From positions 1 through 11,721 of the forward strand of contig JBJMSU010000079.1 in NCBI GenBank assembly GCA_045801465.1: a DNA stretch of 11,721 nt, written 5' to 3'. Positions 1 through 6,983 of the stretch are shown here, one piece after another. The stretch comes from DATFWC01 sp045801465. GTDB taxonomy: Bacteria; Pseudomonadota; Alphaproteobacteria; Rhizobiales; Xanthobacteraceae. A program made the translations under genes and the position numbers. Each line of letters starts with the position of its first letter. The first letter of the stretch is position 1. Below the pieces are notes generated by a model that worked only from the letters and a program-made list of their open reading frames with translations, was not told the DNA's origin and did not search any database.

Positions 1-1954
1 CCTCGATCTTCATGCGCGCCATGTCGACGCCGGTCGGGCATTCGTGGCGGCAGCCCTTGCACGAGACGCAAAGCTGCATCGTCTCGGCCATCTCGTCCGA
101 GGTCAGCGCGTCGCCGCCGAGCTGGCCGGTGATCGCGAGCCGCAGCGAGTTGGCGCGCCCGCGGGTGACGTCGCGCTCCTCGCGCGTCACCCGATAGGAC
201 GGGCACATCACGCCGCCCGCCGTCTTGCGGCATGCGCCGTTGTTGTTGCACATCTCGACCGCGCCCTGGAAACCGCCGCCGGCGCCCGGCCAGGCCGACC
301 AGTCGAGCTGCGTCGTCATCTCCTCGCCGCGGTAGCCCGGCCCGTAACGAAATTTCTCACGGTCATCGAATTTCGGCGCACGCACGATTTTGCCGGGGTT
401 GAACAGGCCGTTCGGGTCGAATTTGTCCTTCACCTCTTCGAAGGCTTTCACCAACCGCTTGCCGAACATGAACTCGTGGAATTCCGAGCGCACGATGCCG
501 TCGCCGTGCTCGCCCGAATGCGAGCCCTTGTAGTCGCGCACCATCGCGAAGGCTTCCTCGGCGATGGCGCGCATCGCCTTCAGGTCCTTCTCCTGCCGCA
601 GGTTGAGAATCGGGCGCACGTGCAGGCAGCCGACCGAGGCATGCGCGTACCAAGTGCCGCGCGTGCCGTGCTTTTCGAAAATCTCGGTGAGGCGCGAAGT
701 GTAGTCCGCAAGGCACATCAGCGGGACCGCGCAATCCTCGACGAAGGAGATCGGCTTTCCCTCCTCCTTCATCGACATCATGATGTTGAGGCCGGAGGTG
801 CGCACGTCGGCGATCGCGGCCTGCAGCGCCGGATCGAGCACCTCGACGACGCCGCCCCACTTGGCGCCGTGCTTGTCGAAGCCGAAGCCGAGATCGCCCA
901 TCGTGGTGGCAAGCTCTTTCAGCCGCCGTGCGTTCTCGACTTCGCCCTCGTCGAATTCGACCAGCAGGATCGCTTCCGGCTCGCCATGCACGAAAGCCTT
1001 CAGCGTCGGGCGAAACATGGCGATCTCGGCGGCGAGCTCCAGCATGGTGCGGTCGATGAGTTCGACCGCGATCGGCTTGAGCTTCACCAGATGCTGCGCG
1101 GCGTTCATTGCCGCATAGAACGATCCGAAGTGACAGGCACCGACCGCGCGCCTGCCGAGCAGGGGCGAAAGCTTGAGCTCGATGCGGGTCGAAAATGCCA
1201 GCGTGCCCTCGGAGCCAAGCAGAATGTGGGCAAGATTGTATTTCGGAGCATTCGGCGCAAAAGCATCGAGATTGTAGCCGCCGACCCGGCGCTGCACCTT
1301 GGGAAAGCGCGCCGCGATCTCGTCGGCTTCGCGTGCCCCCAGCGCAAACAGATCGCGCGCCAGCGGACGGATCGGCGAGTTCGCCGGCAGGTCGGAAAGA
1401 TCCGCCGCCACCGGTCCGAAATGCGCCTTCGAGCCGTCAGCCAGCATGGCGTCGATGGAGATGACGTTCTCGCGGGTGTTGCCGTAGCGGAGCGAGCGTC
1501 CGCCGCAGGAGTTGTTCGCCGTCATGCCGCCGATGGTGGCGCGCGAGGCGGTCGAGACGTCGACCGGGAACCACAGCCCGTGCGGTTTCAGCGCGCGGTT
1601 GAGGTCGTCGAGCACGATGCCGGGCTCGACGCGGGCGCGGCGGCCGGTCACGTCGAGATCGAGAATGCGGTTGAGATGCTTCGAGCAGTCAATGATGACC
1701 GACGAATTGACCGTCTGTCCGGCCTGCGACGAGCCGCCGCCGCGCGCCGTCACCGCCACGCCCTCGGCCCGACAAATCCCGATCGCCCGTTCGGCTTCCT
1801 CTATCGTTCGCGGCGTCACCACACCGAGCGGCATGATCTGGTAGTGCGAGGCGTCGGTAGCATAGCGCCCACGCGTAAACCGGCCGAAGTCGACCCCGCC
1901 CGATACCTCGGCTTTCAGCCGCCGTTCCAGTCCAGGCAACAGGCGTTCCGCCAC
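1..1954 (-). CDS. FAD-linked and 4Fe-4S 2-hydroxyacid oxidoreductase, YdiJ/GlcD type (3' part missing)
   Basis: Reading the minus strand from GTG at 1954 gives an uninterrupted frame of 651 codons that runs off the left edge. The N-terminal FAD-binding type 4 domain has the glycine loop ARGGGSSQAGQ (about residues 69-79) and a SCGGRSLRYG segment. The FAD-oxidase C-terminal domain carries the HASVGCLHVRP and SGEHGDG motifs (H483), typical of glycolate/D-lactate/D-2-hydroxyglutarate dehydrogenases. An iron-sulfur part follows, with C569, C575 and C584 in a CNNNGAC...CPSYR region and a CxxCxxCxxxCP 4Fe-4S ligand set at C629, C632, C635, C639. This architecture matches the roughly 1000-residue YdiJ family, so about a third (more Fe-S/CCG domain) lies outside. 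The GTG has GGAG six bases upstream; another GTG, 16 codons further upstream, has no visible ribosome site. The protein should oxidise a D-2-hydroxyacid and pass electrons through FAD and Fe-S to the respiratory chain. The exact substrate (D-lactate, D-2-hydroxyglutarate, glycolate) is not decidable here. It is divergent from the aminotransferase gene. Confidence 0.9.
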   Translation of the reverse strand, partial: MAERLLPGLERRLKAEVSGGVDFGRFTRGRYATDASHYQIMPLGVVTPRTIEEAERAIGICRAEGVAVTARGGGSSQAGQTVNSSVIIDCSKHLNRILDLDVTGRRARVEPGIVLDDLNRALKPHGLWFPVDVSTASRATIGGMTANNSCGGRSLRYGNTRENVISIDAMLADGSKAHFGPVAADLSDLPANSPIRPLARDLFALGAREADEIAARFPKVQRRVGGYNLDAFAPNAPKYNLAHILLGSEGTLAFSTRIELKLSPLLGRRAVGACHFGSFYAAMNAAQHLVKLKPIAVELIDRTMLELAAEIAMFRPTLKAFVHGEPEAILLVEFDEGEVENARRLKELATTMGDLGFGFDKHGAKWGGVVEVLDPALQAAIADVRTSGLNIMMSMKEEGKPISFVEDCAVPLMCLADYTSRLTEIFEKHGTRGTWYAHASVGCLHVRPILNLRQEKDLKAMRAIAEEAFAMVRDYKGSHSGEHGDGIVRSEFHEFMFGKRLVKAFEEVKDKFDPNGLFNPGKIVRAPKFDDREKFRYGPGYRGEEMTTQLDWSAWPGAGGGFQGAVEMCNNNGACRKTAGGVMCPSYRVTREERDVTRGRANSLRLAITGQLGGDALTSDEMAETMQLCVSCKGCRHECPTGVDMARMKIE

Positions 1955-2138
1955 AATCGTCTCCGCTTTCGGGATTCCGCCTGTTTTCCAGGTTACTGGA
2001 TGCCCTGCCTTATGAGACACTGACAATAGCGCTGGGCAGCGCCTAAATTGCCTTGACCGCGTTGCGACATTCTAGTTCAACGCCCCCAGCCGGGCCGCCA
2101 AAGCCCAATAAATTCAGTCCTAATAAGGAAGCCTTTCG
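1955..2138. other. Divergent intergenic region between the hydroxyacid oxidase and aminotransferase genes
   Basis: These 184 bases separate two genes transcribed away from each other, so promoters for both must lie here or overlap. The part nearest the aminotransferase is less GC-rich (around 2040-2130) and holds a TTGACC hexamer, listed separately. I see no convincing promoter for the minus-strand gene, no strong palindrome that would mark an operator, and no small ORF with a good start. Confidence 0.6.
2053..2081 (+). promoter_or_regulatory. Weak sigma-70-like promoter candidate for the aminotransferase
   Basis: TTGACC at 2053-2058 matches the -35 consensus at five of six positions. It is followed, after 17 bases, by TTCAAC at 2076-2081, which matches TATAAT at only three positions. 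Position and spacing are right for a transcript with a leader of about 50 bases before ATG 2139. This is suggestive only; the -10 is poor. Confidence 0.28.
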
Positions 2139-3347
2139 ATGGCCCAGAATTCCGCGCGCAACCCCGGGCGCCATTTCCTGCAGATTCCAGGACCCACCCC
2201 GCTGCCCGACCGCGTGCTGCGGGCGATGGACACGCCGATCATCGATCATCGCGGTCCGGAGTTCGCCAAGATCACGAAGAAGGCCCTCGAAGGCATCAAG
2301 ACGATCTTCAAAACCACCAACCCGGTTGTCATCTATACCGCCACCGGCACCGGCGCCTGGGAGGGCGCACTGGTCAACACGCTGTCGCCCGGCGACCGCG
2401 TGCTGATGGTCGAGACCGGCCAATTCGCCACGCTGTGGAAGAAAATGGCCGAGAAGCTCGGGCTCGATCCCGAATTCATCGCGACCGACTGGCGCATCGG
2501 CGCCGACCCCGACGCGGTGGAATCCCACCTGCGCAAGGACAAGGACAAGACCATCAAGGCGGTCTGCATTCTGCACAACGAGACCGCGACCGGCTGCCTG
2601 TCGCCGGTGCATGAGATCCGCAAGGCGATCGACGCGGCGCGCCATCCGGCGCTGTTCATGGTCGACACGATCTCCTCGCTCGCTTCGACCGACTACCGTC
2701 ACGACGAATGGGGCGTCGACGTCACCATCGGCGGGGCGCAGAAGGGGCTGATGCTGCCGCCCGGCATGTCCTTCAATGCCGTGAGCGACAAGGCGCTTGC
2801 CGCGGCGAAGACCTCGCAGCTGCCGAAGTCGTTCTGGTCGTGGGAAGACATGCTTGCCACGAACCGGCAGGACTACTTCCCCTATACGCCGGCGACGCAG
2901 ATGCTGCACGGCCTGGCGGTGGCGATCGACATGCTGCACGAGGAGGGTTTGGAGAACGTGTTTGCGCGCCATGATCGGCTGGCCGAGGCCACGCGCCGCG
3001 CCGTGCGCGGCTGGGGTCTCGAGATCATGTGCCGCGAGCCGAAATACTACTCGCCGACCATCACCGCCGTGCTGATGCCGGACGGCCACGACGCCGATGC
3101 GTTCCGCAATCTCGCGCTCGATACATTCAACATCTCCTACGGCATGAGCTTCGGCCGCTATGCCGGCAAGATGTTCCGCATCGGCCATCTCGGCGATATC
3201 AACGACCTGACGCTCCTCGGCGCGCTCGCCGGCACCGAGATGGCGCTGGCGCTTGCCGGCGTGCCGCACCGCAAGGGCGGCGTGCAGGCGGCGATGGATT
3301 ATCTCGTCTCTGCTTCCGCCGGTCCGGCGCGCGCCGCCGCGGAGTGA
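2139..3347 (+). CDS. sgaA: Serine-glyoxylate aminotransferase (PLP class V)
   Basis: This 402-residue protein is a class V (fold type I) PLP aminotransferase of the serine-glyoxylate/alanine-glyoxylate group, of normal length. It starts with the typical IPGPTPLPDRVLRAM region (residues 16-30) and DHRGPEF substrate loop (36-42). TATGTGAWEGAL (67-78) is the PLP-phosphate region, D176 in VDTISS contacts the pyridine nitrogen, and K202 in GGAQKGLMLPPG is the expected Schiff-base lysine. The reaction is L-serine + glyoxylate to hydroxypyruvate + glycine, used in the serine cycle and in glyoxylate disposal; the cytoplasm is the expected site. AAGGAAG lies seven bases before the ATG, a good ribosome site. 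It is divergent from a 2-hydroxyacid oxidase gene, which could supply or remove related C2/C3 acids. Activity with alanine instead of serine as amino donor cannot be excluded from sequence. No serine-cycle partners (hpr, mtkA, ppc) are in the window. Confidence 0.88.
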   Translation: MAQNSARNPGRHFLQIPGPTPLPDRVLRAMDTPIIDHRGPEFAKITKKALEGIKTIFKTTNPVVIYTATGTGAWEGALVNTLSPGDRVLMVETGQFATLWKKMAEKLGLDPEFIATDWRIGADPDAVESHLRKDKDKTIKAVCILHNETATGCLSPVHEIRKAIDAARHPALFMVDTISSLASTDYRHDEWGVDVTIGGAQKGLMLPPGMSFNAVSDKALAAAKTSQLPKSFWSWEDMLATNRQDYFPYTPATQMLHGLAVAIDMLHEEGLENVFARHDRLAEATRRAVRGWGLEIMCREPKYYSPTITAVLMPDGHDADAFRNLALDTFNISYGMSFGRYAGKMFRIGHLGDINDLTLLGALAGTEMALALAGVPHRKGGVQAAMDYLVSASAGPARAAAE

Positions 3348-3380
3348 TACCGGAGTTTGCCGTTTGGCTGGGATGTGCCA

Positions 3381-3568
3381 CTTGCTCCACTTCTCCCCGC
3401 TTGCGGGGAGAGGTCGACTTGCGAGCGCCGTTGCGCGGAGCAAGTCGGGTGAGGGGCACTTCGACAAGCTCGGGCACGCGGCCACGCCCCCTCACCCGGA
3501 TTCCTTCGCTCCGCTGCGCTTCGCTCGGGATCCGACCTCTCCCCGCATGCGGGGCGAGGTGGAGCAAG
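3381..3568. repeat. Long inverted-repeat intergenic element (MITE/REP-like)
   Basis: Two outer arms, 3381-3416 and 3533-3568, are reverse complements at 33 of 36 positions. Each arm contains its own hairpin: TCTCCCCGC-TT-GCGGGGAGA (3392-3411) and CCCCGCATGCGGGG (3541-3554). Inside is a second inverted pair, CGGGTGAGGGG (3446-3456) and CCCCTCACCCG (3488-3498). The whole element can fold into one long cruciform with side hairpins. From memory, the pattern of CCCCTCACCCG followed by GACCTCTCCCCGC is a common dispersed repeat of Bradyrhizobium-type genomes. It fills most of the 263-base gap between the aminotransferase and the DUF938 gene. It has no transposase and is probably a non-autonomous or RNA-level element. 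It may end transcription of the aminotransferase gene, although no U-tract follows. Confidence 0.85.
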
Positions 3569-3610
3569 GGGCGCACTTGTGCCCCAAGTGACCGCCGGAT
3601 TGGGCCGCTG

Positions 3611-4255
3611 ATGTCACCCCTTCAATCACAGCGCAGCACCAGCGGAGGCTTGCTCGCGCCGGCGGCCGAACGCAACAAGGAACCGATCCTCGCCGTGCTC
3701 AGGCGCGTGTTGCCCGAGCGGGGAAAGGTTCTGGAGATCGCCAGCGGGACCGGCCAGCACATCGTGCACTTCGCCAAGGCGTTATCGTCGCTGCAATGGC
3801 AACCGAGCGACCCGGACCACACCATGCATGGGTCGATCGCGCGCTGGATCGAGCACGAGCGACTTGCGAACGTGCAGCCGCCCATCGCCCTGAACGTGAG
3901 CGAGCCATGGCCGGTGGACCATGCCGATGCGGTTCTCTGCATCAACATGATCCACATCGCGCCGTGGCAGGCCACCTTGGACCTGATGGCGGGGGCCGGA
4001 CGCGTGTTGCCCGCGGGCGGCGTGCTGGTCCTGTATGGCCCGTACCGCCGCTTCGGCCAGCACACGGCCGACAGCAATGCCGTTTTCGACGCTCAGCTCA
4101 GGGCGACCGATCCGCAATGGGGCGTGCGCGACCTCGAGGCCGTCCTCGATGTCGCGTGCCGGCATGGTATCGGGGCTCAGGAAATCGTCGCCATGCCGGC
4201 CAACAATTTCACGCTGGTCTTGCGGAAGAGTTCAGGAGAGGGAGGCTCGCGTTGA
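3611..4255 (+). CDS. DUF938 family SAM-dependent methyltransferase (METTL26-like)
   Basis: The protein of 214 residues belongs to the DUF938/UPF0585 family of class I methyltransferase-like proteins (animal member METTL26). The SAM-binding motif I is EIASGTGQHIVHFA (about residues 42-55). SDPDHTMHGSI corresponds to the motif II region, and CINMIHIAPW (about 110-119) is a hallmark of the family; the C-terminus NNFTLVLRK is also typical. Length is close to the family norm of about 200. The target of these enzymes is unknown. The frame is open further upstream, but that part reads through the palindromic repeat and the aminotransferase gene, so ATG 3611 is the sensible start although its ribosome site is weak. 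The stop codon overlaps the TTG start of the next gene, so the two are probably translationally coupled and share a transcript. Whether it modifies a compound handled by its neighbours is unknown. Confidence 0.85.
   Translation: MSPLQSQRSTSGGLLAPAAERNKEPILAVLRRVLPERGKVLEIASGTGQHIVHFAKALSSLQWQPSDPDHTMHGSIARWIEHERLANVQPPIALNVSEPWPVDHADAVLCINMIHIAPWQATLDLMAGAGRVLPAGGVLVLYGPYRRFGQHTADSNAVFDAQLRATDPQWGVRDLEAVLDVACRHGIGAQEIVAMPANNFTLVLRKSSGEGGSR
4241..4255 (+). promoter_or_regulatory. Ribosome site deciding a TTG start, with TTGA stop/start overlap
   Basis: GGAGG at 4241-4245 lies six bases before TTG 4252-4254. The TGA stop of the DUF938 gene is at 4253-4255, so stop and start share bases. This supports the rare TTG start over ATG 4267 and points to translational coupling of the two genes. 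Confidence 0.65.
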
Positions 4256-5319
4256 CCATCCAGAAGATGCCCGAGCACACGAAGGCGAGCGGCGACCGCC
4301 GCGAGGCGCAAATCGTCCAGGATGGCGCCACCGCGCGCCTGCACCTGACCATGGCGACCGCGGACTACGATCACGTGCGCGACCTTGTGCACGGGTTGGT
4401 GCGGCCGGACGGCATCGTGCTCACGCCCCTGGTGATGGAGGTCGAGGAAATCTTCCACCGCTTCATCAAGAACCTCGAATGGGACGTGTCCGAGATGTCC
4501 TTTGCCAAGTACACCTCGCTCACCGCCCAAGGCGCCGCTCCGATGGTGGCGATCCCGGTCTTTCCCTCGCGCGTGTTTCGCCATTCGTCGATCTACATCC
4601 GCCGCGACCGGGGCATCGCGGCGCCGAAGGACCTCGAGAATCGCACCATCGGCATTCCGGAATGGGCGCAGACCGCGGGCATCTATGCGCGCGGCATGCT
4701 GGCTGAGTTCTATGGCGTCGATCTGACCAAGATCCGCTGGGTGCAGACCGGCGTGAACCAGCCCGGCCGCGCCGAGAAGGTGGAGCTCAAGCTACCCGCC
4801 GGTATCCGCTACGAGAGCAGAGGCGACGCGAGCCTGAGCGACCTCCTCGCCAAGGGCGAGATCGACGCAGTGATGTCGGCGCGCATGCCGGACGCCTTTG
4901 CGCAACGGCCGAACGAGATCGCGCGGCTGTTCCCGAACTATCGCGACGAGGAGATGCGCTACTTCCGGGAGACCCGCGTTTTTCCCATCATGCACGCCAT
5001 CGCCATCCGCCGCACGGTGTTCGAGCGCCATCCATGGATCGCCATGAACCTGTTCAAGGCCTTCGAGGAGGCCAAGAACCGCAGCGCCGAGCGCGTCGCC
5101 GATATCACCGCGGCACGCATTCCCCTGCCGTGGTCGGCCGCGCTGGCGGGCGAATTCGCGGCCACTTTCGGCCCCGACCTCTTCCCGTACGGGGTGGAAG
5201 CGAACCGGCCGACGCTCGAGGCCTTCTGCCGCTTCGCGCATCAGCAAGGCATCACCCAGCGCCAGATGTCCCCGGACGAGCTGTTCCCGCGCGAGGTGCG
5301 CGTGACCGCGAAGGTGTGA
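4252..5319 (+). CDS. 4,5-dihydroxyphthalate decarboxylase-like / PBP2-fold protein
   Basis: This 355-residue protein resembles the 4,5-dihydroxyphthalate decarboxylase (Pht5) family, which is related in fold to type 2 periplasmic binding proteins such as NMT1/THI5. Recognisable blocks are the ATADYDH start (about 35-41), VFPSRVFRHSSIYIRRDRGI (103-122), GEIDAVMSARMPDAF (202-216) and FPIMHAIAIRRTVFERHPW (244-262). No signal peptide is visible, so it should stay in the cytoplasm, which argues for an enzyme or sensor rather than a transport receptor. The family enzyme converts 4,5-dihydroxyphthalate to protocatechuate; many homologues have no tested activity. TTG 4252 is chosen because GGAGG stands six bases before it and it overlaps the previous stop (TTGA). 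ATG 4267 in the same frame is the alternative but has no good ribosome site. The first ~30 residues are a charged extension not typical of the family. The TTT transporter genes follow after a repeat. Confidence 0.78.
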   Translation: MTIQKMPEHTKASGDRREAQIVQDGATARLHLTMATADYDHVRDLVHGLVRPDGIVLTPLVMEVEEIFHRFIKNLEWDVSEMSFAKYTSLTAQGAAPMVAIPVFPSRVFRHSSIYIRRDRGIAAPKDLENRTIGIPEWAQTAGIYARGMLAEFYGVDLTKIRWVQTGVNQPGRAEKVELKLPAGIRYESRGDASLSDLLAKGEIDAVMSARMPDAFAQRPNEIARLFPNYRDEEMRYFRETRVFPIMHAIAIRRTVFERHPWIAMNLFKAFEEAKNRSAERVADITAARIPLPWSAALAGEFAATFGPDLFPYGVEANRPTLEAFCRFAHQQGITQRQMSPDELFPREVRVTAKV

Positions 5320-5327
5320 GACTCCTT

Positions 5328-5420
5328 GGTCGTCCCCGCGGAAGGCGGGGACCCATGAACACTGTCGTAGCAGTATCGCCACGTGGGTGATCATAGGTTC
5401 CCGCTTGCGCGGGAACGACC
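5328..5420. repeat. Palindromic intergenic repeat with paired hairpins
   Basis: The left arm (5328-5358) and right arm (5391-5420) are imperfect reverse complements, with a few substitutions and one indel. Each arm also folds alone: TCCCCGC/GCGGGGA at 5333-5351 and GTTCCCGC-TTGC-GCGGGAAC at 5397-5416. The style (GTTCCCGCG...CGCGGGAAC near gene ends) is that of dispersed extragenic palindromes of alphaproteobacteria, as I recall them. It differs in sequence from the 3381-3568 element. It begins eight bases after the stop of the decarboxylase-like gene and may act as a terminator, attenuator or mRNA-stabilising end between that gene and tctC. Confidence 0.8.
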
Positions 5421-5458
5421 GAGAGGGCGAAACGTATCTCATGGTCCGCGTGAGCGTG

Positions 5459-5487
5459 TTGACCCTGCCCGCGCGCGCTCGCTAAAT
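5459..5487 (+). promoter_or_regulatory. Sigma-70-like promoter candidate for the TTT operon
   Basis: TTGACC at 5459-5464 is separated by 17 bases from CTAAAT at 5482-5487. The -35 is good and the -10 matches only the last three consensus bases, but the site sits between the palindromic repeat and the tctC start, where an operon promoter would be expected. The leader would be about 50 bases. Inference from position and one good hexamer. Confidence 0.3.
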
Positions 5488-5542
5488 CGGCAGGACGGTG
5501 GCCATTACGGTGGCGCCAAGCAACAAGACCAGGGAGGAACTC

Positions 5543-6526
5543 GTGGACAGACGACACTTCATTCTGGGCTCGGCCGGCGCCATCGCAGCACTCAGCGTTC
5601 GGCCCGCGCTGGCGCAGGACGGCTATCCGACGCGGCCGATCACCATCATCAATCCGTTTCCGCCGGGCGGCGCTTCCGACGTGGTGACGCGCCCGCTGGC
5701 CGCGGTGCTCGAGACCCTGGTCAAGCAGCCGTGCGTCATCGAGACCAAGGCCGGCGCGGCGGGCGCGGTCGGCGCGCAGTTCGCCGCCAATGCCAAGCCG
5801 GACGGGTACACGCTGCTCTCGCACATCACCTCGATTTCGGGCTTTGCCGAAGTCGACCGGCTGTTCGGCCGCCAGCCGAAATTCACCAATGCGGATTTCA
5901 TCCCGCTCGCCCGCTTCGTCGCCGATCCGTGCGTGCTCATCGTCAACGATCAGCAGCCGCACAAGACGCTGAAGGATTTCATCGAAGACGCCAAGAAGCG
6001 GCCGAACGAGATCATTTTCAGCTCCTCGGGATTGTACGGCGCGCTGCACATTCCGACGGCCTTGTTCATAAAGGCGGCCGGCAATCTCCAGCTCCGCCAT
6101 CTGCCGACCAATGGCGGCGGTCCCGCCCTCACCGCGCTGCTCGGCAACAATTCGCAGGCGCTGGTCTCGTCGGTTTCGGCCTGCCTCGCCCAGATCAAGG
6201 CCGGCAAGGCGCGTCCGCTGGCGCTGTTCGGGGCCCAGCGCTCGAAGGCGCTGCCGGATGTGCCGACCCTGAAGGAGCTCGGCTATGACGTCGAGTACTA
6301 CCTGTGGGTGGGGATGTTCGCCCCCAAGGGCACGCCGGACAACGTCACCGCGACATTGCGCGATGCCCTGAACAAGGCCGCCCATACCGACCAGTTCAAG
6401 ACCGCGCTGACCAATCTCGGGCAGGAGCTCGACTATATGGACCAGCCGGAATTCGCCAAGTTCTGGGACGCGGACGCCAAGCGCATCGAAACCGCCATCC
6501 GCGACATCGGCCGCGTGCAGGGATGA
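5543..6526 (+). CDS. tctC: TTT transporter periplasmic substrate-binding protein (Bug/TctC family)
   Basis: This 327-residue protein is a Bug-family solute receptor of a tripartite tricarboxylate transporter. The N-terminus MDRRHFILGSAGAIAALSV followed by RPALA^QDG is an export signal with an arginine pair (Tat-like, although Sec is possible). The mature protein starts with the family pattern YPTRPITIINPFPPGGASD and continues with the KAGAAGAVGAQFAANAKPDG loop that lines the carboxylate pocket. Length is normal. GTG 5543 is chosen since AGGGAGGA ends four bases before it; an in-frame GTG at 5498 would place 15 extra residues in front of the signal peptide. Family members bind citrate, tricarballylate, glutamate, terephthalate, nicotinate and other acids; the ligand here is unknown. 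tctB starts one base after the stop codon, so this is the first gene of a tight operon. Confidence 0.92.
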   Translation: MDRRHFILGSAGAIAALSVRPALAQDGYPTRPITIINPFPPGGASDVVTRPLAAVLETLVKQPCVIETKAGAAGAVGAQFAANAKPDGYTLLSHITSISGFAEVDRLFGRQPKFTNADFIPLARFVADPCVLIVNDQQPHKTLKDFIEDAKKRPNEIIFSSSGLYGALHIPTALFIKAAGNLQLRHLPTNGGGPALTALLGNNSQALVSSVSACLAQIKAGKARPLALFGAQRSKALPDVPTLKELGYDVEYYLWVGMFAPKGTPDNVTATLRDALNKAAHTDQFKTALTNLGQELDYMDQPEFAKFWDADAKRIETAIRDIGRVQG

Positions 6527-6527
6527 G

Positions 6528-6974
6528 ATGATCGTCCGGACCGATCATGTGGCGGGGGCCGCCTTCGTGGTGTTCGGCGTGGCGATCTTTGCGCTCAGCG
6601 GCGACTTGCCGATGGGCGGCCTGTCCATGCCGGGATCGGGATTCTTGCCCACGCTCGTGGCCAGCCTGCTGGTACTGTTCGGCATCGTGTTGTGCTTGCG
6701 CGCGGCCGAGAGCGCGCCGCTCGCCGACCTCGACTGGAGCGACGTCAGGCACGCCGTGCTGGTGATCCTGATCACCTCCTTGGCGATCGTCGCCTACACA
6801 TGGCTCGGCTTCATCCTGACCATGGGGGTGATGCTGTTCGCCTTTCTGACGATCGGCGAGCGCCGCAACCTGATGCGGGCCGCCGCGTACAGCGTCGCGG
6901 CGACACTCATCGCCTACGGCGTCTTCGCCAAGGGGCTCAACGCACCGCTTCCGATCGGTCCTTTCGGTTTTTAG
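6528..6974 (+). CDS. tctB: TTT transporter small membrane subunit TctB
   Basis: The 148-residue protein is hydrophobic with about four membrane segments (roughly residues 8-25, 40-60, 75-108 as two adjacent spans, and 118-135). It has the TctB pattern of a G-x-GFLP-like turn (SGFLPTLVASLLVLFG) after the first helix and a short polar loop near residue 65. Sequence conservation is low in this family, so the call rests on size, topology and its place between tctC and tctA. In the inner membrane it pairs with TctA to form the proton- or sodium-driven permease served by TctC. ATG 6528 lies one base after the tctC stop; a GGGA-like ribosome site falls inside the end of tctC, suggesting coupled translation. 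Confidence 0.88.
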   Translation: MIVRTDHVAGAAFVVFGVAIFALSGDLPMGGLSMPGSGFLPTLVASLLVLFGIVLCLRAAESAPLADLDWSDVRHAVLVILITSLAIVAYTWLGFILTMGVMLFAFLTIGERRNLMRAAAYSVAATLIAYGVFAKGLNAPLPIGPFGF

Positions 6975-6983
6975 GTTGAGCGC

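Noticed and set aside
44..2023. 659-codon open frame on the plus strand
   Set aside because: It is antisense to the FAD/Fe-S oxidoreductase, whose frame has clear family motifs. The plus-strand product is rich in Arg, His and Ala with no known domain, as expected of a shadow frame in GC-rich DNA.
2043..3485. 480-codon open frame on the minus strand
   Set aside because: It is antisense to the serine-glyoxylate aminotransferase and extends into the palindromic repeat. The product is Arg/His-rich, with no motif and no credible start.
3381..3568. CRISPR array or tRNA/riboswitch in the hairpin-rich gap
   Set aside because: There are two inverted arms rather than regularly spaced direct repeats, no tRNA cloverleaf features, and no riboswitch core I recognise.
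3029..3610. N-terminal extension of the DUF938 frame back to 3029
   Set aside because: The extra 194 codons run out of frame through the aminotransferase and through the repeat. The family starts near ATG 3611.
5252..6385. 377-codon open frame on the minus strand
   Set aside because: It is antisense to tctC and begins across the 5328-5420 repeat; low-complexity Arg/Gly/Ala composition.
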